From Bacillus sp. ISL-51 (GTDB taxonomy: Bacteria > Bacillota > Bacilli > Bacillales > Bacillaceae), in assembly GCF_018613535.1 (NCBI RefSeq), contig NZ_JAGGQB010000006.1:248001-312000 (forward strand): 64,000 nt of DNA, in the 5' to 3' direction. How positions within the stretch are numbered: position 1 is the stretch's first letter; each line of letters begins with the position of its first letter. Shown piece by piece: positions 40,503 through 48,068 of the stretch. Both the position numbers and the translations under genes were made by a program. The notes below the pieces were generated by a model. The model saw nothing but the letters and a program-made list of their open reading frames with translations, had not been told where the DNA came from and ran no database searches.

Positions 40503-40994
40503 TTACTCGGATGATTTTTCGCGTAATTCTTTTCCCATCCCTTTTAAAAATTGAAGACCGAAGCCGAGCGCGCGGTTAATATCGGGATCACTGACCGCTT
40601 TCATCAGCTCAAATATGCTGACTTTCCGGTCCTCCTTCAAAAAGCTTTGCGCCTGATCCGTACCGGCCATCACGCTTTCTAAAAGTTTGCCCATAAATTC
40701 GGGATCTGCTTTTGATAAAGCGCCTCCTGCGGCCATCATGGTATTCAGGAGATTTGTGACAGGTTCACGGGAAATCTGCCCGAGTGCGATTTTCGCAATT
40801 TCCTCTTTCGCCTGCAGCATATGGTTTGCGGCATCGAAAATACCCAAGCCATTCAACTCTCCCATAATCGCCATCGTTTTGGTGACGGCTTCTTCGTTTT
40901 CTGCGAGAAGAGTTTTCAGCTCTTCCAGTTTTTCAGCTTTCAGCTGTTCTTCTGTTTTTGTTTCCTTTTGTATCGCAGTAATAGGACTCGCCAT
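40503..40994 (-). CDS. yrhD: DUF1641 protein YrhD, partner of formate dehydrogenase
   Basis: 163 residues, mostly helical, with a long charged N-terminal helix. DUF1641 proteins are repeatedly found beside the large formate dehydrogenase subunit, as here. It starts 19 bases after the fdhA stop and is the second gene of the minus-strand operon. Molecular role not known; an assembly or subunit role is inference. Confidence 0.85.
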   Translation of the reverse strand: MASPITAIQKETKTEEQLKAEKLEELKTLLAENEEAVTKTMAIMGELNGLGIFDAANHMLQAKEEIAKIALGQISREPVTNLLNTMMAAGGALSKADPEFMGKLLESVMAGTDQAQSFLKEDRKVSIFELMKAVSDPDINRALGFGLQFLKGMGKELREKSSE

Positions 40995-41013
40995 AACTTG
41001 TTTCCTCCTTTCC

Positions 41014-43956
41014 TTAATCGGTTAAATGAACATACCCCGGACGATTCCATTTTCGCTCCGCTTCAACGCCGTTTTGCGGATGGCGTTTTTTGTTCCTTGG
41101 ATTTGTTTTCGGCAGCGGCGGAGTGTCGCAGGAGCCGAGCACTTCCATGCGGACCTTTGTCTGCTTGTAGGCAGGCGTATGCGTGCGTGAATCATATGCA
41201 GGTCCTGTCAGGAAGTTAATCGCCGAATCTTTATCCGTTGAGTTCATCGGCAGGTACAGCTCATTTGCACGGACACGGTCTGTCACAAGCGCATTTAATT
41301 TAACCGCGCCAAAAGGAGAGACGAGGCGGATCAGCGTTCCGTCGCAAATCCCGCGTTCAGCCGCCAGCTCCGGTGACACTTCAACGAATACGTCCGGCAC
41401 TTTAGACTGGATGCCTTTTGATTTGTTCGTCATATTTCCTTCGTGGAAATGCTCAAGCATCCGGCCGTTGTTAATATGAAGGTCATATTCCTCAGGGAAT
41501 ACGGCAGGCTCCACCCAGTCGCTCAGCGCAAAACGGGCTTTTTTGTCAGGGAAGTTAAAGCCGTTTTCATAAAGAAGCGGAGTGCTTTCTCCGGTGAAGC
41601 TCCCCCATAAGAAACTGCTCCAGCCTTCAAGAACGTCATAGCTTGCTTTTCCAAACAGCGGAGAAAGGCTCGCCATTTCTGAGAAAATGTCGCTTGGATG
41701 AGTGTAATTCCAGTCAGCCCCCAAACGATTGGCGACCTCTTGAATAATCCACCAATCTGGTTTTGCGTCGCCGAGCGTCGGAAGCGCCTGATACAATCTT
41801 TGTACACGGCGTTCTGTATTGGTAAATGTTCCGTCTTTTTCAAGAGAAGGAACGGCAGGTAAGATCACATCCGCGTATTGCGCAGTTCTGGAAAGGAAAA
41901 TATCCTGCACCACAAAGAAATCAAGGCTTGATAAGATATCATGGACATGGTTGGCGTTTGAATCCACCAGCGCCATGTCTTCACCGACAAGGTACATGGC
42001 TTTCATTTTGCCTTCTTCAATGGCATGAAGCATTTCGATATTATCGAGACCCGGTTTGCCGTCAATGTCAACACCGTAGGCCTCTTCGAATTTCGCGCGT
42101 GCTTCATCATCGGTAATATGCTGATATCCCGGAAGCCAGCCCGGCAATGTTCCCATATCACAAGCACCTTGAACGTTGTTATGGCCCCGAAGCGGATACG
42201 CGCCCGCACCAGGACGGCGGTAGTTTCCGGTCGCAAGCAGCAGGTTGGAAATCGCCGCAGACGTATCGGAACCGCCTGTATTTTGGGTAACGCCCATCCC
42301 CCACAGGACACATGTGCCGTCAGCATCACGAATCATCTCGGCAATGCTGATAATGGTTTCTTTAGAAAGCCCGGTGATGCTTTCCGCATAATCTAATGTA
42401 TATTTTTTCAGCGTTTCTTTATAATCTTCAAAGTAGTTGACGTTTTCATCAATAAACGCTTGGTCATGCCAGCCCTGATCGATCATATATTTCGTTACCG
42501 CCATAAGCCAGACCTGGTCAGTCCCTTGTTTCGGACTGATAAAGATGTCAGATCGTTCTGCCATTTCATTTCTGCGCAGATCGGCAACAATTAATTTTTG
42601 GCCGTGCAGTTTATGGGCGCGTTTTACGCGCGTGGCAAGAACCGGATGTCCTTCAGCCGGATTGGCGCCGACAATGATTACAAGCCCGGCTTTTGCAATA
42701 TCTTTGATCGTGCCTGCGTCTCCGCCCATACCGACGGTGCGGAATAAACCGTCCGTCGCCGGAGACTGGCAGTAGCGGGAGCAGTTATCCACGTTGTTTG
42801 TTTCAAATACCTGACGCGCCAATTTTTGAATCACGTAGTTATCTTCATTCGTTATTTTAGAGGAAGAAATGAAACCGACAGAACCTTTGCCGTGCTCCGT
42901 TTTGATAGCTCCCAGTTTTTCAGCAACAAGGTCAAGCGCTTCTTCCCATGAAGACTCAACAAATGTTCCGTTTTTTCGGATAAGCGGTTTTGTAATCCGT
43001 TCCTCTGAATTCACGAAGTCCCAGCCGAATTTCCCTTTTACACAAGTTGAAATGGCATTAACCGGCGCGTCCGAAACGGGCTGGATTTTAAGAATGTCGC
43101 GGCCTTTCGTCCATACTTCAAATGAACATCCGACTCCGCAGAACGTGCAGACCGTTTTAGTTTTTTTCGTCCGTGTATCGCGCATAGCGGCTTCCACTTC
43201 TGAAACGGCGAAGATGCTTGTGTAGTCAGGCTCCACATTTTTAACTAAATCAATCATCGGCTCCATGACATCTTGTTTTATGCCTGTCATAAATCCGGCT
43301 TGACCGAGCATTGATTTTTCCATCAGCGCATTACAAGGGCAGACTGTGACACACTGGCCGCAGCTGACGCAGGACGATTCATTAATCGCGACGCCTTCAT
43401 CCCAAATGACACGCGGACGCTCGCGCTCCCAATCAATTGAAAGGGTTTCATTCACCTGCAGGTTTTGGCATACTTCAACACATTGCCCGCAGGCGATACA
43501 TTGGTTCGGATCATAGCGGTAAAACGGGTGAGACATATCCACTGCACACTTCGAATCATCCTTCGGCGTATACGGGTATTTTTGATGTTCAATGCCCATC
43601 ATTTCCGCCGTATTATGCAGCGTACAGTTTCCGTTGTTGTTATCGCAAACCGTACAGTAAAGCAAGTGGTTTTCAAGCAGGCGGTCCATTGCTTCTGTCT
43701 GCGCCTCTTTCACTCTGCCTGCCGTGAGCGAAATAGACATTCCGTTTTCGGCAATTGTAGAGCAGGAGCGCTGTAATTTTCCATTCACTTCCACAATACA
43801 TGTATCACATGTTTGAATCGGATCTACTTCCGGTACATGGCATATTTGCGGAATGTCAATGCCGTTTTGATTCAAAATATCTAAAATTTTAGACCCCTCT
43901 GGTGCTTTGTACTCGGTGCCATCAATATTGACACGGATAGACTGAACGTCTGTCAC
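41014..43956 (-). CDS. fdhA: Molybdopterin-dependent formate dehydrogenase, alpha subunit (YrhE)
   Basis: 980 residues from GTG 43956, chosen for GGAGGGG about ten bases upstream; the frame is open to 44007. Domain order: 2Fe-2S ferredoxin (about 1-80, CDTCIVEV), a His/Cys cluster region (CTVCDNNNGNC), two 4Fe-4S motifs (CIACGQCVEVC and CVSCGQCVTVC), the molybdopterin 4Fe-4S motif (CTFCGVGC) and the large bis-MGD domain. The active-site residue is cysteine (Cys396 in NCSRYCQSP), not selenocysteine. No signal peptide, so it should be cytosolic. Oxidises formate to CO2. Confidence 0.93.
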   Translation of the reverse strand: MTDVQSIRVNIDGTEYKAPEGSKILDILNQNGIDIPQICHVPEVDPIQTCDTCIVEVNGKLQRSCSTIAENGMSISLTAGRVKEAQTEAMDRLLENHLLYCTVCDNNNGNCTLHNTAEMMGIEHQKYPYTPKDDSKCAVDMSHPFYRYDPNQCIACGQCVEVCQNLQVNETLSIDWERERPRVIWDEGVAINESSCVSCGQCVTVCPCNALMEKSMLGQAGFMTGIKQDVMEPMIDLVKNVEPDYTSIFAVSEVEAAMRDTRTKKTKTVCTFCGVGCSFEVWTKGRDILKIQPVSDAPVNAISTCVKGKFGWDFVNSEERITKPLIRKNGTFVESSWEEALDLVAEKLGAIKTEHGKGSVGFISSSKITNEDNYVIQKLARQVFETNNVDNCSRYCQSPATDGLFRTVGMGGDAGTIKDIAKAGLVIIVGANPAEGHPVLATRVKRAHKLHGQKLIVADLRRNEMAERSDIFISPKQGTDQVWLMAVTKYMIDQGWHDQAFIDENVNYFEDYKETLKKYTLDYAESITGLSKETIISIAEMIRDADGTCVLWGMGVTQNTGGSDTSAAISNLLLATGNYRRPGAGAYPLRGHNNVQGACDMGTLPGWLPGYQHITDDEARAKFEEAYGVDIDGKPGLDNIEMLHAIEEGKMKAMYLVGEDMALVDSNANHVHDILSSLDFFVVQDIFLSRTAQYADVILPAVPSLEKDGTFTNTERRVQRLYQALPTLGDAKPDWWIIQEVANRLGADWNYTHPSDIFSEMASLSPLFGKASYDVLEGWSSFLWGSFTGESTPLLYENGFNFPDKKARFALSDWVEPAVFPEEYDLHINNGRMLEHFHEGNMTNKSKGIQSKVPDVFVEVSPELAAERGICDGTLIRLVSPFGAVKLNALVTDRVRANELYLPMNSTDKDSAINFLTGPAYDSRTHTPAYKQTKVRMEVLGSCDTPPLPKTNPRNKKRHPQNGVEAERKWNRPGYVHLTD

Positions 43957-44261
43957 TTCCAATTCCCCTCCATTTTTAAACTCGAAAAAAGCCATGCACA
44001 TATACACCGGCCTCTTGTCCAGAAGTCAGTATAAACACGCATGGCGGAATAGTTCACTAGCAAGCCTTACTAACAGACCAATCCAATTTGTATAAAAACG
44101 ATAGATTCATAACACGTTTCCTATTACAAATCCATCAACACTGCTTTTATTATAAGATGATATTTATTATAATACAATACGAAAGGAAAACTTTAACCAG
44201 GTGAAATGTCACAAGGGGAACCGGGAATGTCTTTCATAGGCTTGAATCGGAGGGGGACAAT

Positions 44262-44630
44262 ATGTCTAAAAAAATTCATGAGTTTAACGATATCATCCGC
44301 AAATTGCGCAAAGAATTATTCGGAAAAGGTCCGGAGCGCATTCATACCGTTTTTGTGGAGAACATGGCGGTGTCAACGCTTTACGGCAATTTAAGCGCAA
44401 GTGAGCAGTTTATCGCCCGCACGCCAGAGGGGAGAGAAATGGTTCATGCAGCGCGGACGAGTCTAATTCAGGAGCTGTATTCACAAAAAACGCCAGAGGG
44501 CTTGGAAGAGCTCATCGGCGCAAAGCTCGTTCATCTGTTTTCAGACATCAAGATCGAAGAGAATATTGCGGTGTCTGTATTTGTATTTGACCGAACAATT
44601 GAAGAGCACAGAGAAGAAATCAAAAGCTGA
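44262..44630 (+). CDS. yrhF: DUF2294 protein YrhF
   Basis: 122 residues behind ATCGGAGGGGG. The sequence fits the DUF2294 family (KELFGKGPERIHTVFVENM). It is divergent from fdhA and upstream of the formate transporter gene yrhG, so a role in formate handling is likely but unproven. The AT-rich region 44100-44200 should hold the divergent promoters. Confidence 0.85.
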   Translation: MSKKIHEFNDIIRKLRKELFGKGPERIHTVFVENMAVSTLYGNLSASEQFIARTPEGREMVHAARTSLIQELYSQKTPEGLEELIGAKLVHLFSDIKIEENIAVSVFVFDRTIEEHREEIKS

Positions 44631-44640
44631 AAAAATTCAA

Positions 44641-44670
44641 TTGACATGAAATTGTCACATTTGATATGAT
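44641..44670 (+). promoter_or_regulatory. Sigma-A promoter upstream of yrhG
   Basis: TTGACA (44641-44646) and TATGAT (44665-44670) with 18-base spacing, ten bases after the yrhF stop. The transcript would have a leader of about 210 bases before yrhG. Confidence 0.65.
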
Positions 44671-44787
44671 ATGACTGCTAGCAGTGGTACAAGGACGAAT
44701 TCATGGAATGTGTGCATGGTCTGTATATATTCTATATCGCATATTTTAATTCTGCTTGATATTGTTGTATGGGTATGCATACAAGTT

Positions 44788-44838
44788 AGGCAGCATTCAA
44801 ACCCCGTTTCTGACGGGCTATTTGAATGCTGCCTTTTT
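44788..44838 (+). terminator. Terminator in the yrhG leader
   Basis: GGCAGCATTCAAA and TTTGAATGCTGCC form a 13-bp stem, then six T. It stands about 50 bases before the yrhG start. Its loop can itself fold (CCCCGTTTCTGACGGG). A promoter at 44641 would give an RNA of about 160 nt ending here. Confidence 0.85.
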
Positions 44839-44889
44839 TATTGAGTTCCTTTTGAAAACTGCCGGATGAATTGATAATGGAGGGGTTTA

Positions 44890-45693
44890 ATGATGGCTTT
44901 TCGTAAACCGAACGAAATAGCGGAGCTTGCGGTCGAAGCAGGGGTGAAAAAAGTAAATTCACCACTTTCTTCGCTGCTTGTATTAGGATTTTTAGGAGGG
45001 GCATTTATCGCCTTCGGTTATTTGCTTGATATTCGCGTAATCGGTGACCTTCCGAAAGAATGGGGCAGTCTGTCAAGTTTAATCGGTGCGGCCGTATTCC
45101 CGGTCGGATTGGTGCTCGTCGTTCTTGCCGGAGCCGAATTGATTACGGGAAATATGATGGTGGTGGCCATGTCGCTGTTTTCTAAAAGAATTTCAGCCGG
45201 AGCGCTGGTCAAAAACTGGATCATCATTACGTTAATGAATCTCGTCGGGGCGCTGTTTGTCGCTTACTTTTTCGGCCATGTCGTCGGATTAACAGAAACA
45301 GGTCCTTATTTGGAGAAAACGATTGCGGTCGCACAAGGAAAACTGGATATGCCGTTTGGAAAAGTGCTTGTTTCGGCTGTCGGCTGTAACTGGCTTGTCT
45401 GCCTTGCCGTATGGCTTTCTTTCGGCGCGGAAGACGGAGCGGGGAAAATCGCGGGCATATGGTTCCCGATCATGGCGTTTGTTGCGATTGGTTTCCAGCA
45501 CGTTGTCGCCAACATGTTTATCATTCCCGCCGCCATTTTTGCAGGCTCTTTTACATGGGGCGGGCTTATCGGCAATCTGATCCCGGCTTTTATCGGAAAT
45601 GTCATCGGCGGCGCGGTGTTTGTAGGCCTTATTTATTTTATTGCTTATTCGAAAAAAGACCGCGAAAAACAAGGTATGAAAAAAGCTTCCTGA
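44890..45693 (+). CDS. yrhG: Formate/nitrite transporter family protein YrhG
   Basis: 267 residues with six to seven hydrophobic segments in the FNT pattern, including VLAGAELITGNMM and the VGCNWLVCLAVW region typical of FocA-like pentameric channels. GGAGGGG precedes two adjacent ATG codons (44890 and 44893). The nearby formate dehydrogenase makes formate the most likely substrate. Confidence 0.9.
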   Translation: MMAFRKPNEIAELAVEAGVKKVNSPLSSLLVLGFLGGAFIAFGYLLDIRVIGDLPKEWGSLSSLIGAAVFPVGLVLVVLAGAELITGNMMVVAMSLFSKRISAGALVKNWIIITLMNLVGALFVAYFFGHVVGLTETGPYLEKTIAVAQGKLDMPFGKVLVSAVGCNWLVCLAVWLSFGAEDGAGKIAGIWFPIMAFVAIGFQHVVANMFIIPAAIFAGSFTWGGLIGNLIPAFIGNVIGGAVFVGLIYFIAYSKKDREKQGMKKAS

Positions 45694-45771
45694 CATAAGA
45701 AAGCTGACGGATAACAAGGACAATTGAAGTGGAAATCCAGCACATTTTCAGTCCAAATCTTGAAAAAAATG

Positions 45772-45800
45772 TTTACAAATTGGTATTTGGTGGATATACT
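45772..45800 (+). promoter_or_regulatory. Strong sigma-A promoter before a small ORF
   Basis: TTTACA (45772-45777), 17-base spacer and TATACT (45795-45800), followed by a strong AAAGGGAGG site 20 bases later. Confidence 0.8.
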
Positions 45801-45836
45801 TACAAAGGAAGAAAAAGCAAAGGGAGGTTGGATCAA

Positions 45837-45935
45837 ATGTCTTCGTTAAACAGCAAGCCGAACCTAAATTCGAATCGATTCAGCCTGTGGAAGAGTTCGT
45901 GTCCTTCCTTAACCTCTGCCCATTCTGCACGTTAA
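45837..45935 (+). CDS. Small ORF of unknown function behind a strong promoter (possibly frameshifted)
   Basis: 32 codons from ATG 45837, with AAAGGGAGG nine bases upstream and a good promoter at 45772-45800. The product is Ser/Asn-rich (MSSLNSKPNLNSNRFSLW) and ends in HSAR. The same DNA read in the +2 frame from 45842 gives a more protein-like sequence (KQQAEPKFESIQPVEEF, then NLCPFC), and the +1 frame further on gives NLEYQDIRSSPQVKEATVF. So this may be a short real peptide or the broken start of a roughly 60-residue gene. A hairpin follows at about 46007-46047. Confidence 0.45.
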   Translation: MSSLNSKPNLNSNRFSLWKSSCPSLTSAHSAR

Positions 45936-46006
45936 TTTGGAGTATCAGGACATTCGCAGCTCCCCGCAGGTTAAAGAAGCGACAGTCTTCTTTTGTCTGC
46001 GGATTC

Positions 46007-46047
46007 AGTCTGCCCGCGGCACGTGTTGACTTTGCTGCGGGTTATTT
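46007..46047 (+). terminator. Terminator-like hairpin
   Basis: CCCGCGGCA pairs with TGCTGCGGG (one mismatch) and leads into TTATTTT. It closes the small-ORF transcript and precedes yrzI. Confidence 0.6.
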
Positions 46048-46079
46048 TCGCTTGTGCGGACAATGAAAGGGGGTGAGCG

Positions 46080-46223
46080 ATGATGACCATTAACCTTTTC
46101 TTTTTAACACTAACCATTTCAAAACGTTTTAAAAGCGCTGAAGAGTATGAACGAGAACAGCAAGTCGAGGAGTTCTATAATGAAGCGAAAGAACGCCAGC
46201 TGAAACACTTTTATATGAACTAA
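46080..46223 (+). CDS. yrzI: YrzI-family small protein
   Basis: 47 residues from ATG 46080 (second ATG at 46083) behind AAAGGGGGTGA. A hydrophobic start (INLFFLTLTISKRF) is followed by a charged helix (SAEEYEREQQVEEFYNEAKER). This is the YrzI pattern found in Bacillus, where copies are often in tandem. Function unknown. Confidence 0.85.
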   Translation: MMTINLFFLTLTISKRFKSAEEYEREQQVEEFYNEAKERQLKHFYMN

Positions 46224-46266
46224 ACCAGCCGCAAGAGACAAAATGGAGAAGAAGGAGGAGATGACA

Positions 46267-46320
46267 ATGTTCAGAATTGAGCTGTTGATTCATTATACAA
46301 TGGAGAAGGACCAGGTTTAG
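46267..46320 (+). CDS. 17-residue ORF after yrzI
   Basis: ATG 46267 has an excellent AAGGAGGAG site at optimal distance and the frame stops at 46318-46320 (MFRIELLIHYTMEKDQV). It begins 43 bases after yrzI. It may be a real peptide or a shortened YrzI copy, since hydrophobic start plus charged end is the same layout. Confidence 0.4.
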   Translation: MFRIELLIHYTMEKDQV

Positions 46321-46395
46321 CTGAATTCTGCTGTCACTGAGCAGCCGGCCTGCATACGATGGTAAAGTAAGAAAAATAGGTAAGCAGGTGATGGC

Positions 46396-46551
46396 GTGCA
46401 GGACGACCAGAACAGACTTCCATCCATCGGACACGGGTATGCGTCAATGCCCCACTCTTTTAAACACGGCTATGGCAACCCGTATCGCCGGCAAAGAATG
46501 GCGGCGATTTCCTGGCAAAGAGGATATATATCACCTTATTATTGGTACTAG
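46396..46551 (+). CDS. His/Gly/Tyr-rich 51-residue protein, possible spore-coat peptide
   Basis: A frame from GTG 46396 to TAG 46549-46551 preceded by AGGTG. The product has repeats of HG, Y and P: IGHGYASMPHSFKHGYGNPYRR, read here in two parts around SMPH, and ends GYISPYYWY. Such composition is common in small coat or crust proteins of Bacillus spores. A strong terminator follows directly, which supports a real gene. CATACGATG upstream (about 46350) loosely resembles a sigma-K -10, but this is weak. No family is recognised. Confidence 0.6.
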   Translation: MQDDQNRLPSIGHGYASMPHSFKHGYGNPYRRQRMAAISWQRGYISPYYWY

Positions 46552-46553
46552 AG

Positions 46554-46587
46554 CAGACGGAAAACCTACGTTTTCCGTCTTTTTTTA
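46554..46587 (+). terminator. Terminator after the His/Gly/Tyr-rich ORF
   Basis: AGACGGAAAAC and GTTTTCCGTCT form an 11-bp stem around CTAC, then seven T. Confidence 0.93.
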
Positions 46588-46616
46588 TGAAAACTAATGT
46601 AAATTTCAAATAAATC

Positions 46617-46642
46617 GAAACGTTTATCAAAAGAAATGCGTC
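46617..46642 (+). promoter_or_regulatory. ECF sigma-factor promoter of yrhH
   Basis: CGAAAC (ending 46621), a 17-base spacer and CGTC (46639-46642). This is the form used by sigma-M/X/W/V in B. subtilis, where yrhH is an ECF target. The 5' leader then contains ACCTC/GAGGT short inverted arms (about 46652-46674). Confidence 0.7.
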
Positions 46643-46724
46643 TAATTAGTACCTCATACTAATACGAGGTGATTATTATCTTTAAATACTAAAATGACAG
46701 GAAAAGAAAAGCGGGTGTTATACA

Positions 46725-47264
46725 ATGTTGCAACACACATCTTCAGCATTAAAAAGAATGCGCGCGAAATACTTGGCAAAATCAGAACCAGCACAAACAG
46801 TCATTCAGCAAATTATGATGGATATACAGGAACATGACCGCATTCTGGAAATTGGAACCGGAAACGGAAAGGTATTTAAAAAAATAATCGGACAGCTTGA
46901 AAAAGGCAGTTTAAAAAGCATAGAATCTTCGAAAAGAAAACTGCGAAAAACGGCACGCGCAAACCGTTCCGCCATAAAGGCCGGAACGGGAGACATCCAG
47001 CTGGGGCGCCCTGAAAGCATCCCGTTTGATGACCGCAGCTTTCATAAAGTATTTTCTTTACATACTGCTGAAACGGTCAGTGATTACCAGCTTGCATTAA
47101 AAGAAGTGTACCGCGTGCTTCAAATCGACGGCTGCTTGTACATTGTCCTTCAGCCATCTGAATTAAGTGAAAAAGACGTAATTCAGCTGCTGCGCGATCA
47201 ATATTTCAGAGAGATTTCAGTTGTCAGCAGAGATTCATTCCATTTTATTACTGCCATTAAATAG
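46725..47264 (+). CDS. yrhH: SAM-dependent methyltransferase YrhH
   Basis: 179 residues with motif I ILEIGTGNGKVFKKII (about 40-55), a conserved IPFDDRSFHKVFSLHTAE segment and ALKEVYRVLQIDG. A class I methyltransferase without known substrate; membrane or lipid targets are guesses. The ECF promoter suggests a cell-envelope stress role. The ribosome binding site is weak (GCGGGTG). Confidence 0.88.
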   Translation: MLQHTSSALKRMRAKYLAKSEPAQTVIQQIMMDIQEHDRILEIGTGNGKVFKKIIGQLEKGSLKSIESSKRKLRKTARANRSAIKAGTGDIQLGRPESIPFDDRSFHKVFSLHTAETVSDYQLALKEVYRVLQIDGCLYIVLQPSELSEKDVIQLLRDQYFREISVVSRDSFHFITAIK

Positions 47265-47287
47265 AATCATTTCTCGGGAAATAAATT

Positions 47288-47317
47288 GAGCTGCATAAGT
47301 CATTGCAGCTCTTTTTA
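47288..47317 (+). terminator. Terminator of yrhH
   Basis: GAGCTGCA and TGCAGCTC form the stem, followed by five T. Confidence 0.88.
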
Positions 47318-47434
47318 ATAAATTGGGCATATTTTCTTATTTTCGATTTTTTCAGATATATTGTATATTAAAAAAGGTTTTTTTCTTATACAATGATAAT
47401 CAGATGACCTTATGTTATATATTTTTGAACAAGC

Positions 47435-47452
47435 GGAATGAATATTCATTCC
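47435..47452. promoter_or_regulatory. Palindromic operator of fatR-cypB
   Basis: GGAATGAATATTCATTCC is a perfect 18-base palindrome, 21 bases before the fatR start. It is nearly identical in its arms to the Bm3R1 operator of the B. megaterium P450 operon, which fatty acids relieve. It should bind FatR. Confidence 0.85.
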
Positions 47453-47473
47453 TATTTGAAAGGGAGGGGTGTA

Positions 47474-48040
47474 ATGACATCTTCAAACAAGGTTGATCTC
47501 ATTATGAAAGCATCGCTCACTCTGTTCACTGAAAGAGGCTTTGACGCGACGACAATTCCGATGATTGCCGCTCAGGCCGATGTCGGAACTGGAACGATCT
47601 ACCGTTACTTCGACAGTAAAGAAACGCTTGTGAATGTTCTCTATCAGGAAAGCGTTCAGCGTTTTACTGAAAAATTCAAAACTGATTTTTCAAAAATATC
47701 TGTAAGAGAAGGGTTTCAGCATCTTTTTTATTGTCTCATTGATTTTACGAAGGAAAGTGAGTATGCGCTATTTTTCCTTGAAACGAATAAGGATGCTTAC
47801 TTTTTAAATGAAACGAGTCATAAGCTCCTTGATGAATTAACAAAGATGCTGGGCGAATATTTTCAGCGCGGCAAGTCTGAGGGGGTGCTTCGCAATTTGC
47901 CGTCGAATGTGCTGATGGCGATCGTGCTCGGCGCTTATCTCAAACTCTATCAGCTGGTCCGAACGGGCAGCGTTGAGACGACAAAGCCATTTCTGAAAGA
48001 ATTAGAGCAGTGCTGCTGGGATGCTATCAGGAATCATTAA
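47474..48040 (+). CDS. fatR: TetR-family repressor of the P450 gene (FatR/BscR)
   Basis: 188 residues from ATG 47474 (AGGGAGGGGTGTA upstream); the longer frame includes the operator and lacks a site. HTH at about 20-55 with [22 protein letters not shown] split over the recognition helix. In B. subtilis (yrhI) it represses itself and cypB and is released by polyunsaturated and branched fatty acids. cypB follows after 28 bases. Confidence 0.93.
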   Translation: MTSSNKVDLIMKASLTLFTERGFDATTIPMIAAQADVGTGTIYRYFDSKETLVNVLYQESVQRFTEKFKTDFSKISVREGFQHLFYCLIDFTKESEYALFFLETNKDAYFLNETSHKLLDELTKMLGEYFQRGKSEGVLRNLPSNVLMAIVLGAYLKLYQLVRTGSVETTKPFLKELEQCCWDAIRNH

Positions 48041-48068
48041 CTAATCGCCGAAGGGAAGGAAGAACAAT

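Noticed and set aside
46388..46597. 69-codon frame overlapping the His/Gly/Tyr-rich ORF
   Set aside because: It runs through the terminator hairpin and T run; the 51-codon frame stops just before the hairpin and has the better composition.
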